DNA from: Solirubrobacterales bacterium
GTDB taxonomy: Bacteria; Actinomycetota; Thermoleophilia; Solirubrobacterales; 70-9
Direction of reading: 5' to 3'
DNA length: 64,000 nucleotides
NCBI GenBank assembly: GCA_017304845.1
Contig: JAFKLL010000024.1
Span: 1 to 64,000, forward strand
In this document: one piece after another, positions 34,384 through 42,651 of the stretch
Layout of the letters: every line of letters begins with the position of its first letter
How positions within the stretch are numbered: position 1 is the first letter of the stretch
Made by a program: the position numbers and the translations under genes
Notes under the pieces: generated by a model
The model's database searches: none
What the model was told of the DNA's origin: nothing
Seen by the model: the letters and a program-made list of their open reading frames with translations, nothing else

Positions 34384-35376
34384 ATGCGAATCTTTTCGGG
34401 AATCCAGCCGACCGGGCGCAAGCACCTCGGCAACTACATCGGGGCGATCAGGCAGTACGTCGAAAGTCAGGAACGCGGCGACCCCGCGATCTTCTCGATC
34501 GTCGACCTGCACGCCACCACGGTCGCCTACGACCCCGCCCAGCTTCGGACCAACCTCTACGACACCACCGCCACCCTGCTGGCGGCCGGCCTGGAGCCCG
34601 ATCGCTGCGTGCTCTTCCGGCAGTCCGACGTTCCCGAGCACACCGAGCTGACCTGGCTGATCAGCGCCGTCTGCGCCCACGGCGACCTGAACCGGATGAC
34701 CCAGTTCAAGGACAAGTCCGGGCAGCAGAAGGACCTGGTCTCGGCCGGCCTCTTCATCTACCCGCTGCTGATGGCCGCCGACGTGCTCGCCTACCGCACC
34801 GACGAGGTCCCGGTCGGTGACGACCAGCGTCAGCACATCGAGCTGACCCGGGAGATCGCCCGTCGCTTCAACGAGCGCTTCGGCGAGACCCTGGTCGTGC
34901 CCGACCACCGGATCCCGGCGATCGGCGCGAGGATCATGGACCTGCAGGAGCCGAACCGCAAGATGTCGACCTCGGTCGGGGCCGACAGCGGCCGGATCTA
35001 CCTGCTCGAGACCGAGAAGGAGACCCGCAAGAAGCTGGCCAGCGCCGTCACCGACTCGGGCCGTGAGGTCAGGCGGGGCGAGGGCAAGGAAGGCGTCGCC
35101 AACCTGATCGGGATCTACGCGGTCGCCACCGGCAAGACCGAGGACGAGGTCGAGGCCGAGTTCGAAGGCGCCGGCTATGGCGACTTCAAGAAGGCGGTCG
35201 GCGAGTCCGTGGTCGAGTACCTGGCGCCGGTGCGAGAGAGGTACCCGGAGATCCGGGCCGACGAGGCCGGCATGGAGCGGATCCTGGCCGCGGGCGCCGC
35301 CCGCGCGCGGGAATTGGCCGCGGTGACGCTGGCCGCCGTCCGCGCGGCGATGGGCGTCGGAGTGCCGCGCGGCTGA
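34384..35376 (+). CDS. trpS: Tryptophanyl-tRNA synthetase
   Basis: 330 aa from ATG 34384 (MRIFSGIQPTG, the usual start); TTG 34375 is an alternative. Class I motifs: HIGH-like GRKHLGNYIGA (about 12-22) and KMSKS-like NRKMSTSVG. Also DLHATTV, VPVGDDQRQHIELTR and MAADVLAY, which bind Trp and ATP. The Thr/Ser form of the KMSKS loop is also seen in other bacterial TrpRS. TAGGCT ends 8 nt before the ATG, so it may be leaderless. It charges tRNA-Trp. Confidence 0.95.
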   Translation: MRIFSGIQPTGRKHLGNYIGAIRQYVESQERGDPAIFSIVDLHATTVAYDPAQLRTNLYDTTATLLAAGLEPDRCVLFRQSDVPEHTELTWLISAVCAHGDLNRMTQFKDKSGQQKDLVSAGLFIYPLLMAADVLAYRTDEVPVGDDQRQHIELTREIARRFNERFGETLVVPDHRIPAIGARIMDLQEPNRKMSTSVGADSGRIYLLETEKETRKKLASAVTDSGREVRRGEGKEGVANLIGIYAVATGKTEDEVEAEFEGAGYGDFKKAVGESVVEYLAPVRERYPEIRADEAGMERILAAGAARARELAAVTLAAVRAAMGVGVPRG

Positions 35377-35449
35377 AAGGCCGGAACCATCGGGCCGGAT
35401 AGGCCCGCAAATAGCGGAATTCCTGCCGAGGGCCGACCGATGGCCTCTT

Positions 35450-35455
35450 TACGCT
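35450..35455 (+). promoter_or_regulatory. -10 element TACGCT of a leaderless scpA promoter
   Basis: TACGCT ends 7 nt before ATG 35463. No Shine-Dalgarno lies in the gap. The 86-nt gap from trpS supports a separate promoter. Confidence 0.45.
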
Positions 35456-35462
35456 GTTGTGA

Positions 35463-36224
35463 ATGGCTTCCAGACTGGAACTGGACCTCGACCTGGATCT
35501 CGATGTCTTCATCGGGCCGTTCGATCTGCTCCTCAGCATCGTGCTGCGGGAGGAGGTAAGCCTGCTCGAGGTCGAACTCGGTGAGATCGTCGCCACCTAC
35601 GTGACCAGGTTGGAGGAGCAGGGCGAGCTCGAGCTCGAGGTCGCGACCGAGTTCCTGGTTCTCGTCGCCGCGTTGCTCGAGCTGAAGTCCCGTCTGATGC
35701 TTCCGGGCGCGGAAGAGGATCTGACGGACATGGAGCCGGCCGAGGCGGTCGAGGAGCTGGTCGCCAGGATGTTGGAGTACCGCCGCTACCGCGACGCCGG
35801 CCGGGCCCTGGCCGGGCACTTCGAGAGTCAGCGCGGCTACCTGTACAGGTCGGCGCCGCTGCCCTCCGAGTTGCGACGGGTCGAGGTCGAGACCGCGGAA
35901 AAGGTCTACGAGCCCGAGCAGCTGGCCGCCGCCCTCGGTGATCTGCTCGAACCGCCGGCCCGCCCCGACCTCTCCCACATGCGGGCCACCGTCTCGCTGC
36001 GCCGCCGCCTCTCCGTGGTGCGCTCGGTGCTGATGAACCGGCCCGTCTTCGACTTCGACGACGAGTTCGGCGAGGAGGACCGGATGACCCAGGCGGTGAC
36101 CATCTTCGCCCTGCTCGACCTCTACAAGAAGGGCGAGGCGGTCTGGGAGCAGAGCGAGTCCTGCGGCCCGATCACCGTCAAGCGCACCCAGCCCGGCCAA
36201 TCCGAACTGGCCCGCACCGCATGA
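35463..36224 (+). CDS. scpA: Chromosome segregation and condensation protein ScpA
   Basis: 253 aa. The N-terminal kleisin motif is F-I-G-P-F-D-L-L-L (VFIGPFDLLLSIVLREEVSLLEVEL), then EFLVLVAALLELKSRLMLP, and a C-terminal winged helix with TQAVTIFALLDLYKKGEAVWEQ. It bridges the SMC heads and binds ScpB. It overlaps scpB by ATGA. No smc gene lies in the window. Confidence 0.93.
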   Translation: MASRLELDLDLDLDVFIGPFDLLLSIVLREEVSLLEVELGEIVATYVTRLEEQGELELEVATEFLVLVAALLELKSRLMLPGAEEDLTDMEPAEAVEELVARMLEYRRYRDAGRALAGHFESQRGYLYRSAPLPSELRRVEVETAEKVYEPEQLAAALGDLLEPPARPDLSHMRATVSLRRRLSVVRSVLMNRPVFDFDDEFGEEDRMTQAVTIFALLDLYKKGEAVWEQSESCGPITVKRTQPGQSELARTA

Positions 36225-36793
36225 ACGACCTGAGCCGCAAGATCGAGTCGCTGCTCTTCCTCTCGAACCAGCCGGTCACCGAGATGGCGCTGGCCGAGGC
36301 CTGCGAGGTCGAGCTGGAGGAGATCCAGGGGGCGCTCGCCGCGCTCGAGGAGGAGATGGCCCCCGGACGGCGCGGGATCCTGCTGCGGAGGGTCGGCGGC
36401 GGCTTCACGCTGGCCAGCGACCCGGCCGCCGAGGCGGCGGCTAGACGCCTGCTCTCCAAGCCCCGGACCCCGCCGCTGACCCAGGCCCAGGCCGAGACCC
36501 TGGCCATCGTCGCCTACCTGCAGCCGGTCGCGCGCCCCGAGATCGCCCGGATCCGCGGCGTCTCCTCGGAATCGGCGGTGAACAGCCTGGCCGAACGCGG
36601 GCTGATCGAGGAGGCGGGCCGGTCCAGGTTCGGCGCCTCGATCTACCGCACCTCGGCCCTGTTCGAGAAGGTCTTCGGCCTCGACGGCCTCGACGCCCTG
36701 CCCGACCCGTCCCGGTTCGATCCGACCCCGGAGGACGAACGGGAGATCCGGGAACGCCTGCTCGCGGCCGGCGAGCAACGCGCCGAGTCCTGA
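36221..36793 (+). CDS. scpB: Chromosome segregation and condensation protein ScpB
   Basis: 190 aa. Two winged-helix domains: N-terminal KIESLLFLSNQPVTEMALAEA and C-terminal LTQAQAETLAIVAYLQPVARPEIARIRGV (in two runs), then SSESAVNSLAERGLIEEAG. It forms a dimer on ScpA in the SMC-ScpAB condensin. Length and pairing with scpA are standard. Confidence 0.94.
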   Translation: MNDLSRKIESLLFLSNQPVTEMALAEACEVELEEIQGALAALEEEMAPGRRGILLRRVGGGFTLASDPAAEAAARRLLSKPRTPPLTQAQAETLAIVAYLQPVARPEIARIRGVSSESAVNSLAERGLIEEAGRSRFGASIYRTSALFEKVFGLDGLDALPDPSRFDPTPEDEREIRERLLAAGEQRAES

Positions 36794-36799
36794 GAGACC

Positions 36800-36822
36800 A
36801 CGGGGCTCGGACCGGGCCCCGT
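36800..36822 (+). terminator. Hairpin after scpB
   Basis: 7-bp stem ACGGGGC/GCCCCGT with a 9-nt loop, directly after the scpB stop; no T-run. It separates scpAB from the lipoprotein gene. Confidence 0.4.
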
Positions 36823-36882
36823 CGCCCGTCGCTGGTAGCTTTTCGCCGTCCAGTTCGTCCAGCCAGTCCTAGGGAGATCGCC

Positions 36883-38043
36883 TTGAAGAAGCTCGCAGTC
36901 CTGCTCGTAACGCTGCTCGCCGGGTTCGCCGTAACCGCCTGCGGCAGCAGCAACAGCAACAAGGAAGTCACCTCCGACACGCTCGCGTCGGCCATGGACG
37001 AGGTCTGCACCGAGACCAACGCGGACTTCGATTCGCTCGGCGTGCGCGGGCTTTCGAACCCGGCCATCGCGCTCGAGTTCCAGGGCACGGCCGAGGTCCG
37101 CCAGGCGGTGATCGACGGCTTCGAGGAACTCAACGTGAACGACGATGCGCAGGCCGAGCTGGACAAGTACGTCGCCGCCTCCGAGAAGATCATCGCTCAG
37201 GACAAGGCGATCGCCAAGGCCGCCGAGGACGGCGACCAGAAGGCGATGGGCGAGGCCTTCGCCGCCCAGGACGCCGCCTTCAAGGAGCGCGACAAGGTCG
37301 CCAAGGAGCTGGGGACCGAGGTCTGCGGCCAGACGCCTGACATCAAGGTCGAGGACACCGGCACCGCGCCGCCCTCCGATCTCGACGCCGTCGAGCCGAA
37401 GAACACCGTCGAGGAAGCCGCCGACCAGTACCTGAAGGATGGCATCAGCGGAGACTGCGAGGCGATCAACGCCAACCGCCACACCGACGCGGGCGAGCTC
37501 GCCGAGGAGAGTTGCGCCTCGGTCAAGAAGGCGCTGGTCAACGGCAAGGTGGCCGGGACCGAGAGCTACGGCCCGGTCGGTCAGGCGGAGATCGTTGGCA
37601 ACGCGGACATCCACCTGCCGACCTACTTCGTCACCGATCTTGACGGCAACCTCCGTTACGGCGGCGACGCGATCAACGACCAGGGCGGCCTGCGCCCGGC
37701 CCCGGAGGGCAACGACGCCCAGGCCACCGCCGAGGCCACTGTCCAGACGATCCGGGACAACGACGTCGATGCCTTCAACGCGACCCTGCCGGACAGCGAG
37801 AGCGCCTTCTTCGTCAAGGGCGGAGACGTCGCCGACTTCAGCGACGGCAAGTTCACCAAGGAGTTCGTCGCCGACATCAAGGACGGCGACGCCGAGCCCG
37901 TCCAGCTGGGGCTCAACTCGACCTGGGGCTTCTACTTCCTCGAAGGCAGCAAGTACGACTGGGTCATGGCGATGATCCACATCCCCGGCCTGGGTGGCCA
38001 CTACCGCTTCAGCGGCTACTACCCGGTGCCGAAGCCCGAGTAG
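36883..38043 (+). CDS. Predicted lipoprotein, unknown function (386 aa)
   Basis: Starts at TTG 36883 with a good AGGGAGA site (36871-36877). Lipoprotein signal: MKKLAVLLVTLLAGFAVTAC, with Cys20 at the lipobox. The N-terminal half is helical and charged (about 30-150, with paired Cys at CTETN and VCGQ), the C-terminal half has a helix with Cys pair (DGISGDCEAI, EESCASVKKAL) and beta-rich segments, possibly an NTF2-like fold; both are guesses from pattern. A short Thr/Pro linker joins them. It sits between scpB and rluB, which are adjacent in many Gram-positives. Substrate and partners unknown. Confidence 0.75.
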   Translation: MKKLAVLLVTLLAGFAVTACGSSNSNKEVTSDTLASAMDEVCTETNADFDSLGVRGLSNPAIALEFQGTAEVRQAVIDGFEELNVNDDAQAELDKYVAASEKIIAQDKAIAKAAEDGDQKAMGEAFAAQDAAFKERDKVAKELGTEVCGQTPDIKVEDTGTAPPSDLDAVEPKNTVEEAADQYLKDGISGDCEAINANRHTDAGELAEESCASVKKALVNGKVAGTESYGPVGQAEIVGNADIHLPTYFVTDLDGNLRYGGDAINDQGGLRPAPEGNDAQATAEATVQTIRDNDVDAFNATLPDSESAFFVKGGDVADFSDGKFTKEFVADIKDGDAEPVQLGLNSTWGFYFLEGSKYDWVMAMIHIPGLGGHYRFSGYYPVPKPE

Positions 38044-38065
38044 CCGGGCTGACATAGTTCGACCC

Positions 38066-38764
38066 ATGCGGCTGGCCAAGTACCTCGCCCACGCGGGCGT
38101 CGCCTCACGGCGCAAGTCGGAGTCGATCATCGCGGCCGGACGGGTGCGGGTCGGCGGCCGGGTCGTCACCGATCCCGCCCACGGGGTGGAGATCGGCGAC
38201 GACATCCGGGTCGACGGCCACGCGGTCGTCCCGGAGGGCCGCGAGGTCTGGATGGTCAACAAGCCGCTGGACGTGATCTCGACCGCCGACGAGCCCGGCA
38301 AGCGCCAGGCTGTGGTCGACCTGGTCGACAGCACGGCCCGGCTCTACCCGGTCGGCCGGCTCGACGCCGACTCGATCGGCCTGATCCTGCTCACCAACGA
38401 CGGCGAGCTGGCCAACCGCCTCACCCACCCCCGCTACGGGGTGGCCAAGACCTACCGGGCCACGCTCCGCAAGCCGGTCCGGGACGACGACCTCCAACGG
38501 TTGAGGACCGGCGTGAAGCTGGAGGACGGCCCGACCGCGCCGGCCGAGGTGAGGCGGCTCGGGGAGCGGGAGATAGAGCTGACGATCCGCGAGGGCCGCA
38601 ACCGTCAGGTGCGCCGGATGGCGGAGGCGGTCGGCAACCAGGTGGTCGCGCTGCAGCGGATCTCGATGGGGTCGCTGCGGCTCGGTCGGCTCGGCCTGGG
38701 CCGCTCCCGGCTGCTCGACGAGCGTGAGGTCGAGCGGCTCTGGGAAGATGCAGCGGATGAGTGA
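38066..38764 (+). CDS. rluB: 23S rRNA pseudouridine synthase RluB family
   Basis: 232 aa from ATG 38066 (MRLAKYLAHAGVASRR); the longer frame from 37994 overlaps the lipoprotein gene. S4 RNA-binding domain at residues 1-55, then the catalytic domain with GRLDADSIGLILLTNDG (catalytic Asp near 98) and the motif REGRNRQVRRMAEAVG. It isomerises uridine in 23S rRNA. CATAGT lies 7 nt before the ATG and no Shine-Dalgarno is seen, so a leaderless transcript is possible. Confidence 0.92.
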   Translation: MRLAKYLAHAGVASRRKSESIIAAGRVRVGGRVVTDPAHGVEIGDDIRVDGHAVVPEGREVWMVNKPLDVISTADEPGKRQAVVDLVDSTARLYPVGRLDADSIGLILLTNDGELANRLTHPRYGVAKTYRATLRKPVRDDDLQRLRTGVKLEDGPTAPAEVRRLGEREIELTIREGRNRQVRRMAEAVGNQVVALQRISMGSLRLGRLGLGRSRLLDEREVERLWEDAADE

Positions 38765-39146
38765 AGCCGCAGCCGATCAGCCCAGGGTCACCGCCATCCG
38801 CGGGGCCGTCCAGCCGGGCGCCAACGCCGCCGATGAGATCCTCGAAGCGACCGAGCGGTTGATGCGCGAGATCGTCGCCGTCAACGAGCTCGACCCGGAT
38901 CAGATGATCAGCGCGATCTTCACCACCACCGAGGACATCGACGCCGAGTTCCCGGCCGCCGCGGCCCGTCGCATGGGGCTGAACGACGTTCCGCTCATGT
39001 GCGCCCGCGAGATTCCCGTGCCCGGGGCGATGCCGGGCGTGATCCGGGTGATGCTCCACTGCTACCTGCCCGCCGGCCGCAAGGCGCGCCACGTCTACCT
39101 AGGGGAGACGCGTAACCTCAGGGCCGACCTCGACGCCGCCCAGTGA
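38757..39146 (+). CDS. aroH: Chorismate mutase, AroH type
   Basis: 129 aa from ATG 38757, overlapping rluB by 8 nt. The AroH (pseudo-alpha/beta trimer) motifs are visible: VTAIRGAVQ with the active-site Arg, MISAIFTTTEDIDAEFPAAAARRMG (two runs), the second Arg in PLMCAREIPVPG and Tyr in RHVYLGETR. It converts chorismate to prephenate, feeding the TyrA step encoded downstream and the Phe branch. It opens the aromatic amino acid gene group. Confidence 0.93.
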   Translation: MSEAAADQPRVTAIRGAVQPGANAADEILEATERLMREIVAVNELDPDQMISAIFTTTEDIDAEFPAAAARRMGLNDVPLMCAREIPVPGAMPGVIRVMLHCYLPAGRKARHVYLGETRNLRADLDAAQ

Positions 39147-39159
39147 GCCGCAACTCCCG

Positions 39160-40272
39160 ATGACAGTCCGCTTCAACAGCCACCTCGCCTCGATCCCCGG
39201 CTACACCCCCGGTGTGCCGAAGGGCCACACGGCCCAGGACGTCGCCGGATCCGACCTGGCGCAGCTCGCCTCCAACGAGTCGCCGTTCCCGCCGCTGCCC
39301 GAGGTGGTCGACGCGATCGCCGCCGCGGCCGGCTCGATGAACAGGTACCCGGACCCGGACGCCACCGCGCTGCGTCGCCGCCTGGCCGACCGGCACGAGA
39401 TCGAGCCGGGCCAGATCTCGGTCGCCAACGGTTCCTGCGACTTCCTGCTCGCCGCCGCCGAGGCGCTGCTCGAGCCGGGGGCGGAGATCGTGTACGCCTG
39501 GCCGTCCTTCTCGATGTACCCGAACATGGCCGCGATGACCGGCGCCCGCGAGATCCGCGTGCCGCTCCGCGAAGACCAGAGCCACGATCTCGAGGCGATG
39601 CTGGACGAGATCACGGCCGCGACCCAGATCGTGATCGTCTGCAACCCGAACAACCCGACCGGCACCTATCTGCCCTTCGCGGAGATCGCCGACTTCGTCG
39701 CCCGGGTGCCCGACCACGTCACCGTGATCGTCGACGAGGCCTACATCGAGTTCCAGACCCGCGACGATCCGGCGCTCTCGATCGACCTGATCAAGCAGTT
39801 CCCGAACGTGGTGCTGCTCCGCACCTTCAGCAAGACCCACTCGCTGGCCGGCCTCCGGGTCGGGTACGCGATCGGCTCGCCCGCCTTCAAGGCCGCGATC
39901 GACGCGGTCCGCCAACCCTTCAGCGTCAACGCCCTGGCCCAGGCCGCGGCGACCGAGGCGCTCGAGCACGGCGATCAGATCCAGCGTCAGATCGAGACCC
40001 AGATCATCGAGCGGGTCCGGGTCGAGAGCGGCGTCGCCGAGTTGGGCCTGACCTCGGCCGCGACCGAGGCGAACTTCTCCTGGATCTCGCTCGGCGAGAA
40101 CGGGGAGGAGATCGAGGACGCGGTGGTCGGGGTGCTGGCCGAGGCCGGCATCGTCGTCCGCCCCGGACGCCTGCTCGGCGGCCCGGGATGGCTGCGGGTC
40201 TCCTACGGCACGCCCGAGGAGAACGACCGCTTCATCGCCGCACTGGGCGATGCGATCTCCCGTCACGGCTAG
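39160..40272 (+). CDS. hisC: HisC-family aminotransferase, possibly aromatic amino acid aminotransferase
   Basis: 370 aa. Fold-type I PLP enzyme: LASNESPFPPLPEVVDAI, NGSCDFLLAAAEALLEPG, VCNPNNPTGTYLP, IVDEAYIEF, PLP lysine about K225 in RTFSKTHSLAGLRVGYAIG, and the C-terminal Arg in GPGWLRVSYGTPEEN. By sequence it groups with histidinol-phosphate aminotransferase, but it sits between chorismate mutase and DAHP synthase. Inference: it may serve the last step of Phe/Tyr synthesis, as HisC homologues do in several bacteria. Confidence 0.9.
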   Translation: MTVRFNSHLASIPGYTPGVPKGHTAQDVAGSDLAQLASNESPFPPLPEVVDAIAAAAGSMNRYPDPDATALRRRLADRHEIEPGQISVANGSCDFLLAAAEALLEPGAEIVYAWPSFSMYPNMAAMTGAREIRVPLREDQSHDLEAMLDEITAATQIVIVCNPNNPTGTYLPFAEIADFVARVPDHVTVIVDEAYIEFQTRDDPALSIDLIKQFPNVVLLRTFSKTHSLAGLRVGYAIGSPAFKAAIDAVRQPFSVNALAQAAATEALEHGDQIQRQIETQIIERVRVESGVAELGLTSAATEANFSWISLGENGEEIEDAVVGVLAEAGIVVRPGRLLGGPGWLRVSYGTPEENDRFIAALGDAISRHG

Positions 40273-40292
40273 CGCCGGATCGGCGCACCTGA

Positions 40293-40298
40293 TACAAA
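40293..40298 (+). promoter_or_regulatory. -10 element TACAAA before the aro leader ORF
   Basis: TACAAA ends 7 nt before GTG 40306, the same spacing as at the other leaderless starts in this window. The last base departs from TANNNT. Confidence 0.4.
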
Positions 40299-40305
40299 GC
40301 TGTCA

Positions 40306-40407
40306 GTGAAGACGCACTTCGACAGCCGCCTCGCCCTCTCGGGCACGGCCGACCGCGACCGCGGTCCCCTCGGTGCTGCCTTCTATTCCTATTGGCGATT
40401 TATCTAG
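40306..40407 (+). CDS. Aromatic amino-acid leader peptide (33 aa) upstream of DAHP synthase
   Basis: GTG start, 33 codons, stop TAG at 40405-40407. The C-terminal run is AAFYSYWRFI: five of the last eight residues are Phe, Tyr or Trp. The key codons are TTC TAT TCC TAT TGG CGA TTT; TAT and TTT are rare in this GC-rich genome, where TAC and TTC dominate. It lies in a 278-nt gap directly before DAHP synthase, first enzyme of the aromatic pathway. Inference: ribosomes stall here when charged Phe/Tyr/Trp tRNA is short, changing the downstream RNA fold. The ORF is too short for most gene callers. Confidence 0.7.
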   Translation: MKTHFDSRLALSGTADRDRGPLGAAFYSYWRFI

Positions 40408-40550
40408 GCGTCCGTCCGGTGATGCGGGTTCAGACCTGCAGCGATTGATGTAACAGCCGCCGGGCGCCGAGAAGTTCAAGGTCGCCTGCTGCCGTGAGGC
40501 CTGGCGAAAGTAGAGTCTTCAAGCAGTACAGGAAAGGTAAAAGCAGAAAA
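40408..40550 (+). promoter_or_regulatory. Leader RNA downstream of the aro leader peptide, with possible alternative stems
   Basis: Hairpin A: GCGGGT/ACCTGC (40424-40429 with 40434-40439). Hairpin B: GGCGCC with GG-T-CGCC (40463-40468 with 40480-40486). GCAGC (40438-40442), partly inside hairpin A, can pair with GCTGC (40488-40492), which would exclude A. AGGAAAGG (40530-40537) lies before ATG 40551. No U-run follows any stem, so attenuation would have to act on translation or through a factor. Confidence 0.4.
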
Positions 40551-41576
40551 ATGATGATCGTGATGAAAGAAGGGGCGACCGAGGACGAGGTCGCCAAGGT
40601 CGTGGAACGAGTCGAGAGCATCGGCTGCTCGGCTCATGTCTCCAAGGGGGAGCTCCTGACCGTGATCGGCGCGATCGGCGACCGCGGCAAGGTCGCGGAC
40701 CTCGGTCTCGAAGGCACGCCCGGAGTCGACCACGTCACCCCGATCTCGAAGCCGTTCAAGCTCGCTTCCCGTGAGACGAAACAGGGGGCCGATTCGATCC
40801 TCGAGATCGGCGGGCGAAAAGTCGGGGGCACCAACTTCGCCCTGATGGCCGGCCCGTGCACGGTCGAGAACCGCGACCAGATGCTCAACTCCGCCGACGC
40901 CGTCGCGGCGGCCGGGGCGACGATGCTGCGCGGCGGCGCCTACAAGCCCCGCACCTCTCCGTACAGCTTCCAGGGACTGGGCCGTGAGGGCCTCCGTCTG
41001 CTGGACGAGGCTCGTGACCGGACCGGGCTGCCGATCGTCACCGAGCTGCTCGATCTGCGCGATCTCGACGACGTGGTCGAGGTGGCCGACGTGATCCAGG
41101 TCGGCGCCCGCAACATGCAGAACTACGCGCTGCTCTCCGAGATCGGCAAGTCGGGCAAGGCGGTGCTGCTGAAGCGTGGCCTCTCGGCGACGATCGAGGA
41201 GCTGCTGATGGCCTCCGAGTACATCCTCAAGGAGGGCAACGAGAACGTGATGCTCTGCGAGCGCGGCATCCGCACCTACGAGACCGCCTACCGCTTCACG
41301 CTCGACCTGCTGGCCGTGCCGGCTCTGAAGGAGCAGACGCACCTGCCGGTGATCGTCGATCCAAGCCACGCGCCGGGCCGTCGCGACTGGGTCGAGTCGA
41401 TGTCGCTGGCCGCCGCGGCCGCCGGCGCCGACGGGATCATCATCGAGGTTCACAATGAGCCCGAGAAGGCGATCTGCGACGCCGCCCAGCAGGTTCCGAC
41501 CTCCGAGTTCCAGGAGCTGACGGACAAGCTGGAGACCATCACCACGGTGGTCGGCAAGACGATCTCGCGAGCCTGA
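40551..41576 (+). CDS. aroF: 3-deoxy-7-phosphoheptulonate (DAHP) synthase, type I-beta
   Basis: 341 aa from ATG 40551. An N-terminal ferredoxin-like regulatory domain (about 1-70: MMIVMKEGATEDEVAKVVERV) is fused to the barrel, with MAGPCTVENRDQML, RGGAYKPRTSPYSFQGLG, IVTELLDLRDLDDV, LLKRGLSATIEELLMA, and PVIVDPSHAPGRRDWV, whose His and Asp bind the metal. It condenses erythrose-4-phosphate with phosphoenolpyruvate, the first step of the aromatic pathway. Expression is probably controlled by the leader ORF at 40306. The stop is 1 nt before tyrA. Confidence 0.95.
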   Translation: MMIVMKEGATEDEVAKVVERVESIGCSAHVSKGELLTVIGAIGDRGKVADLGLEGTPGVDHVTPISKPFKLASRETKQGADSILEIGGRKVGGTNFALMAGPCTVENRDQMLNSADAVAAAGATMLRGGAYKPRTSPYSFQGLGREGLRLLDEARDRTGLPIVTELLDLRDLDDVVEVADVIQVGARNMQNYALLSEIGKSGKAVLLKRGLSATIEELLMASEYILKEGNENVMLCERGIRTYETAYRFTLDLLAVPALKEQTHLPVIVDPSHAPGRRDWVESMSLAAAAAGADGIIIEVHNEPEKAICDAAQQVPTSEFQELTDKLETITTVVGKTISRA

Positions 41577-41577
41577 G

Positions 41578-42651
41578 ATGAAGCTGGCGGTTCTCGGCGT
41601 CGGGCTGATCGGTGGGTCGATCGGCCTGGCTGCCCGTCAGCGCGGGCTGGCCGAGGTCGTCGGCTGGGTGCGCCGGCCCGAACGGGCGGCGGAATGCGTC
41701 GAGACCGGGGCGGTGGACCGCATGGCCGACTCGATCGAGGAGGCCTGCGCCGACGCCGACATCGTGGTCTGCTGCGCCGCCGTCGGCGGTCTGGTCGAGA
41801 TGGGCCGGAGGGCGCTCGACGCCTCCCCCGAGGGCTGCGTGGTCACCGACGTGGGTTCGACCAAGCGGGAGCTGGTCGAGGCCCTGGCCTCCGACCAGCG
41901 CTTCATCGGCGGCCATCCGCTGGCCGGGGCCGAGACCGCCGGGGTCGCCAACGCGAGGGCGGATCTCTACGAGGGCGCCCGCTGGTACCTGACCCCGACC
42001 TCGGGGTCGTCCGGCATCCTGCTCGACCGTCTGCAGCGCTTCGTCAAGGACCTCGGCGCCCGCCCGACCGCGATCGACGCGGCCGAGCACGACGAGGCGG
42101 TCGCGGTGGTGAGCCACCTGCCGCATGTCTTCGCCAATCAGCTCGCGACCCAGGGGAGGCCCGGCACGGAGCGCCTGGGCGCGCTGGCGCCCAGCCTCAG
42201 AGACGGCACCCGGGTCGCCGGGTCGAACCCCGGCATCTGGGGCGAGATCTTCGCCACCAACCACGAGGCGGTGGTCGCGGCGATCCGGACCTCGATCGCC
42301 GGCCTGGAGGAGGCTGCCGAGGTGATCGGCAGCGCCGACCCCGAGCGGATCGCCGAGTGGCAGGCCGCGGCCGGGCATGAACGAGCGGTGCTTTCCGCGG
42401 CCGAGTCGGAGGCCGGCGCGACCCACGAGCTGCGCGTCCTGGTCTCGAACCAGCCCGGCGTGCTGGCCGAACTGGCCCTGGCCCTGGGCCGCGCCGGCGT
42501 CAACATCACCGACATGTCGCTCGATCCGGCCCCCGACATGAGCTCCGGCGCGATCTCGCTCTGGGTCGCCGGCGACGGCGAGGCCGAGAAGGCCCAGGCC
42601 TGCATCTCGGGGCTCGGGCACTCGGTGACGATGGTGGAGGCCGGCCAGTGA
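41578..42651 (+). CDS. tyrA: Prephenate dehydrogenase with C-terminal ACT domain
   Basis: 357 aa. NAD-binding loop VLGVGLIGGSIGLAARQRG, then VTDVGSTKRELVEAL, catalytic FIGGHPLAGAETAGV (His) and AVVSHLPHVFANQLA. The last 75 residues (ELRVLVSNQPGVLAELALAL, GVNITDMSLDPA) form an ACT domain, likely for feedback inhibition by tyrosine. It oxidises prephenate (or arogenate) to give tyrosine precursors. No pheA-type dehydratase is in the window. The stop overlaps the aroA start (GTGA). Confidence 0.94.
   Translation: MKLAVLGVGLIGGSIGLAARQRGLAEVVGWVRRPERAAECVETGAVDRMADSIEEACADADIVVCCAAVGGLVEMGRRALDASPEGCVVTDVGSTKRELVEALASDQRFIGGHPLAGAETAGVANARADLYEGARWYLTPTSGSSGILLDRLQRFVKDLGARPTAIDAAEHDEAVAVVSHLPHVFANQLATQGRPGTERLGALAPSLRDGTRVAGSNPGIWGEIFATNHEAVVAAIRTSIAGLEEAAEVIGSADPERIAEWQAAAGHERAVLSAAESEAGATHELRVLVSNQPGVLAELALALGRAGVNITDMSLDPAPDMSSGAISLWVAGDGEAEKAQACISGLGHSVTMVEAGQ

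Noticed and set aside
40424-40442. tRNA-like T-arm (GGTTCAGACC) in the aro leader
   Set aside because: No acceptor stem or anticodon arm around it; better explained as a leader hairpin.
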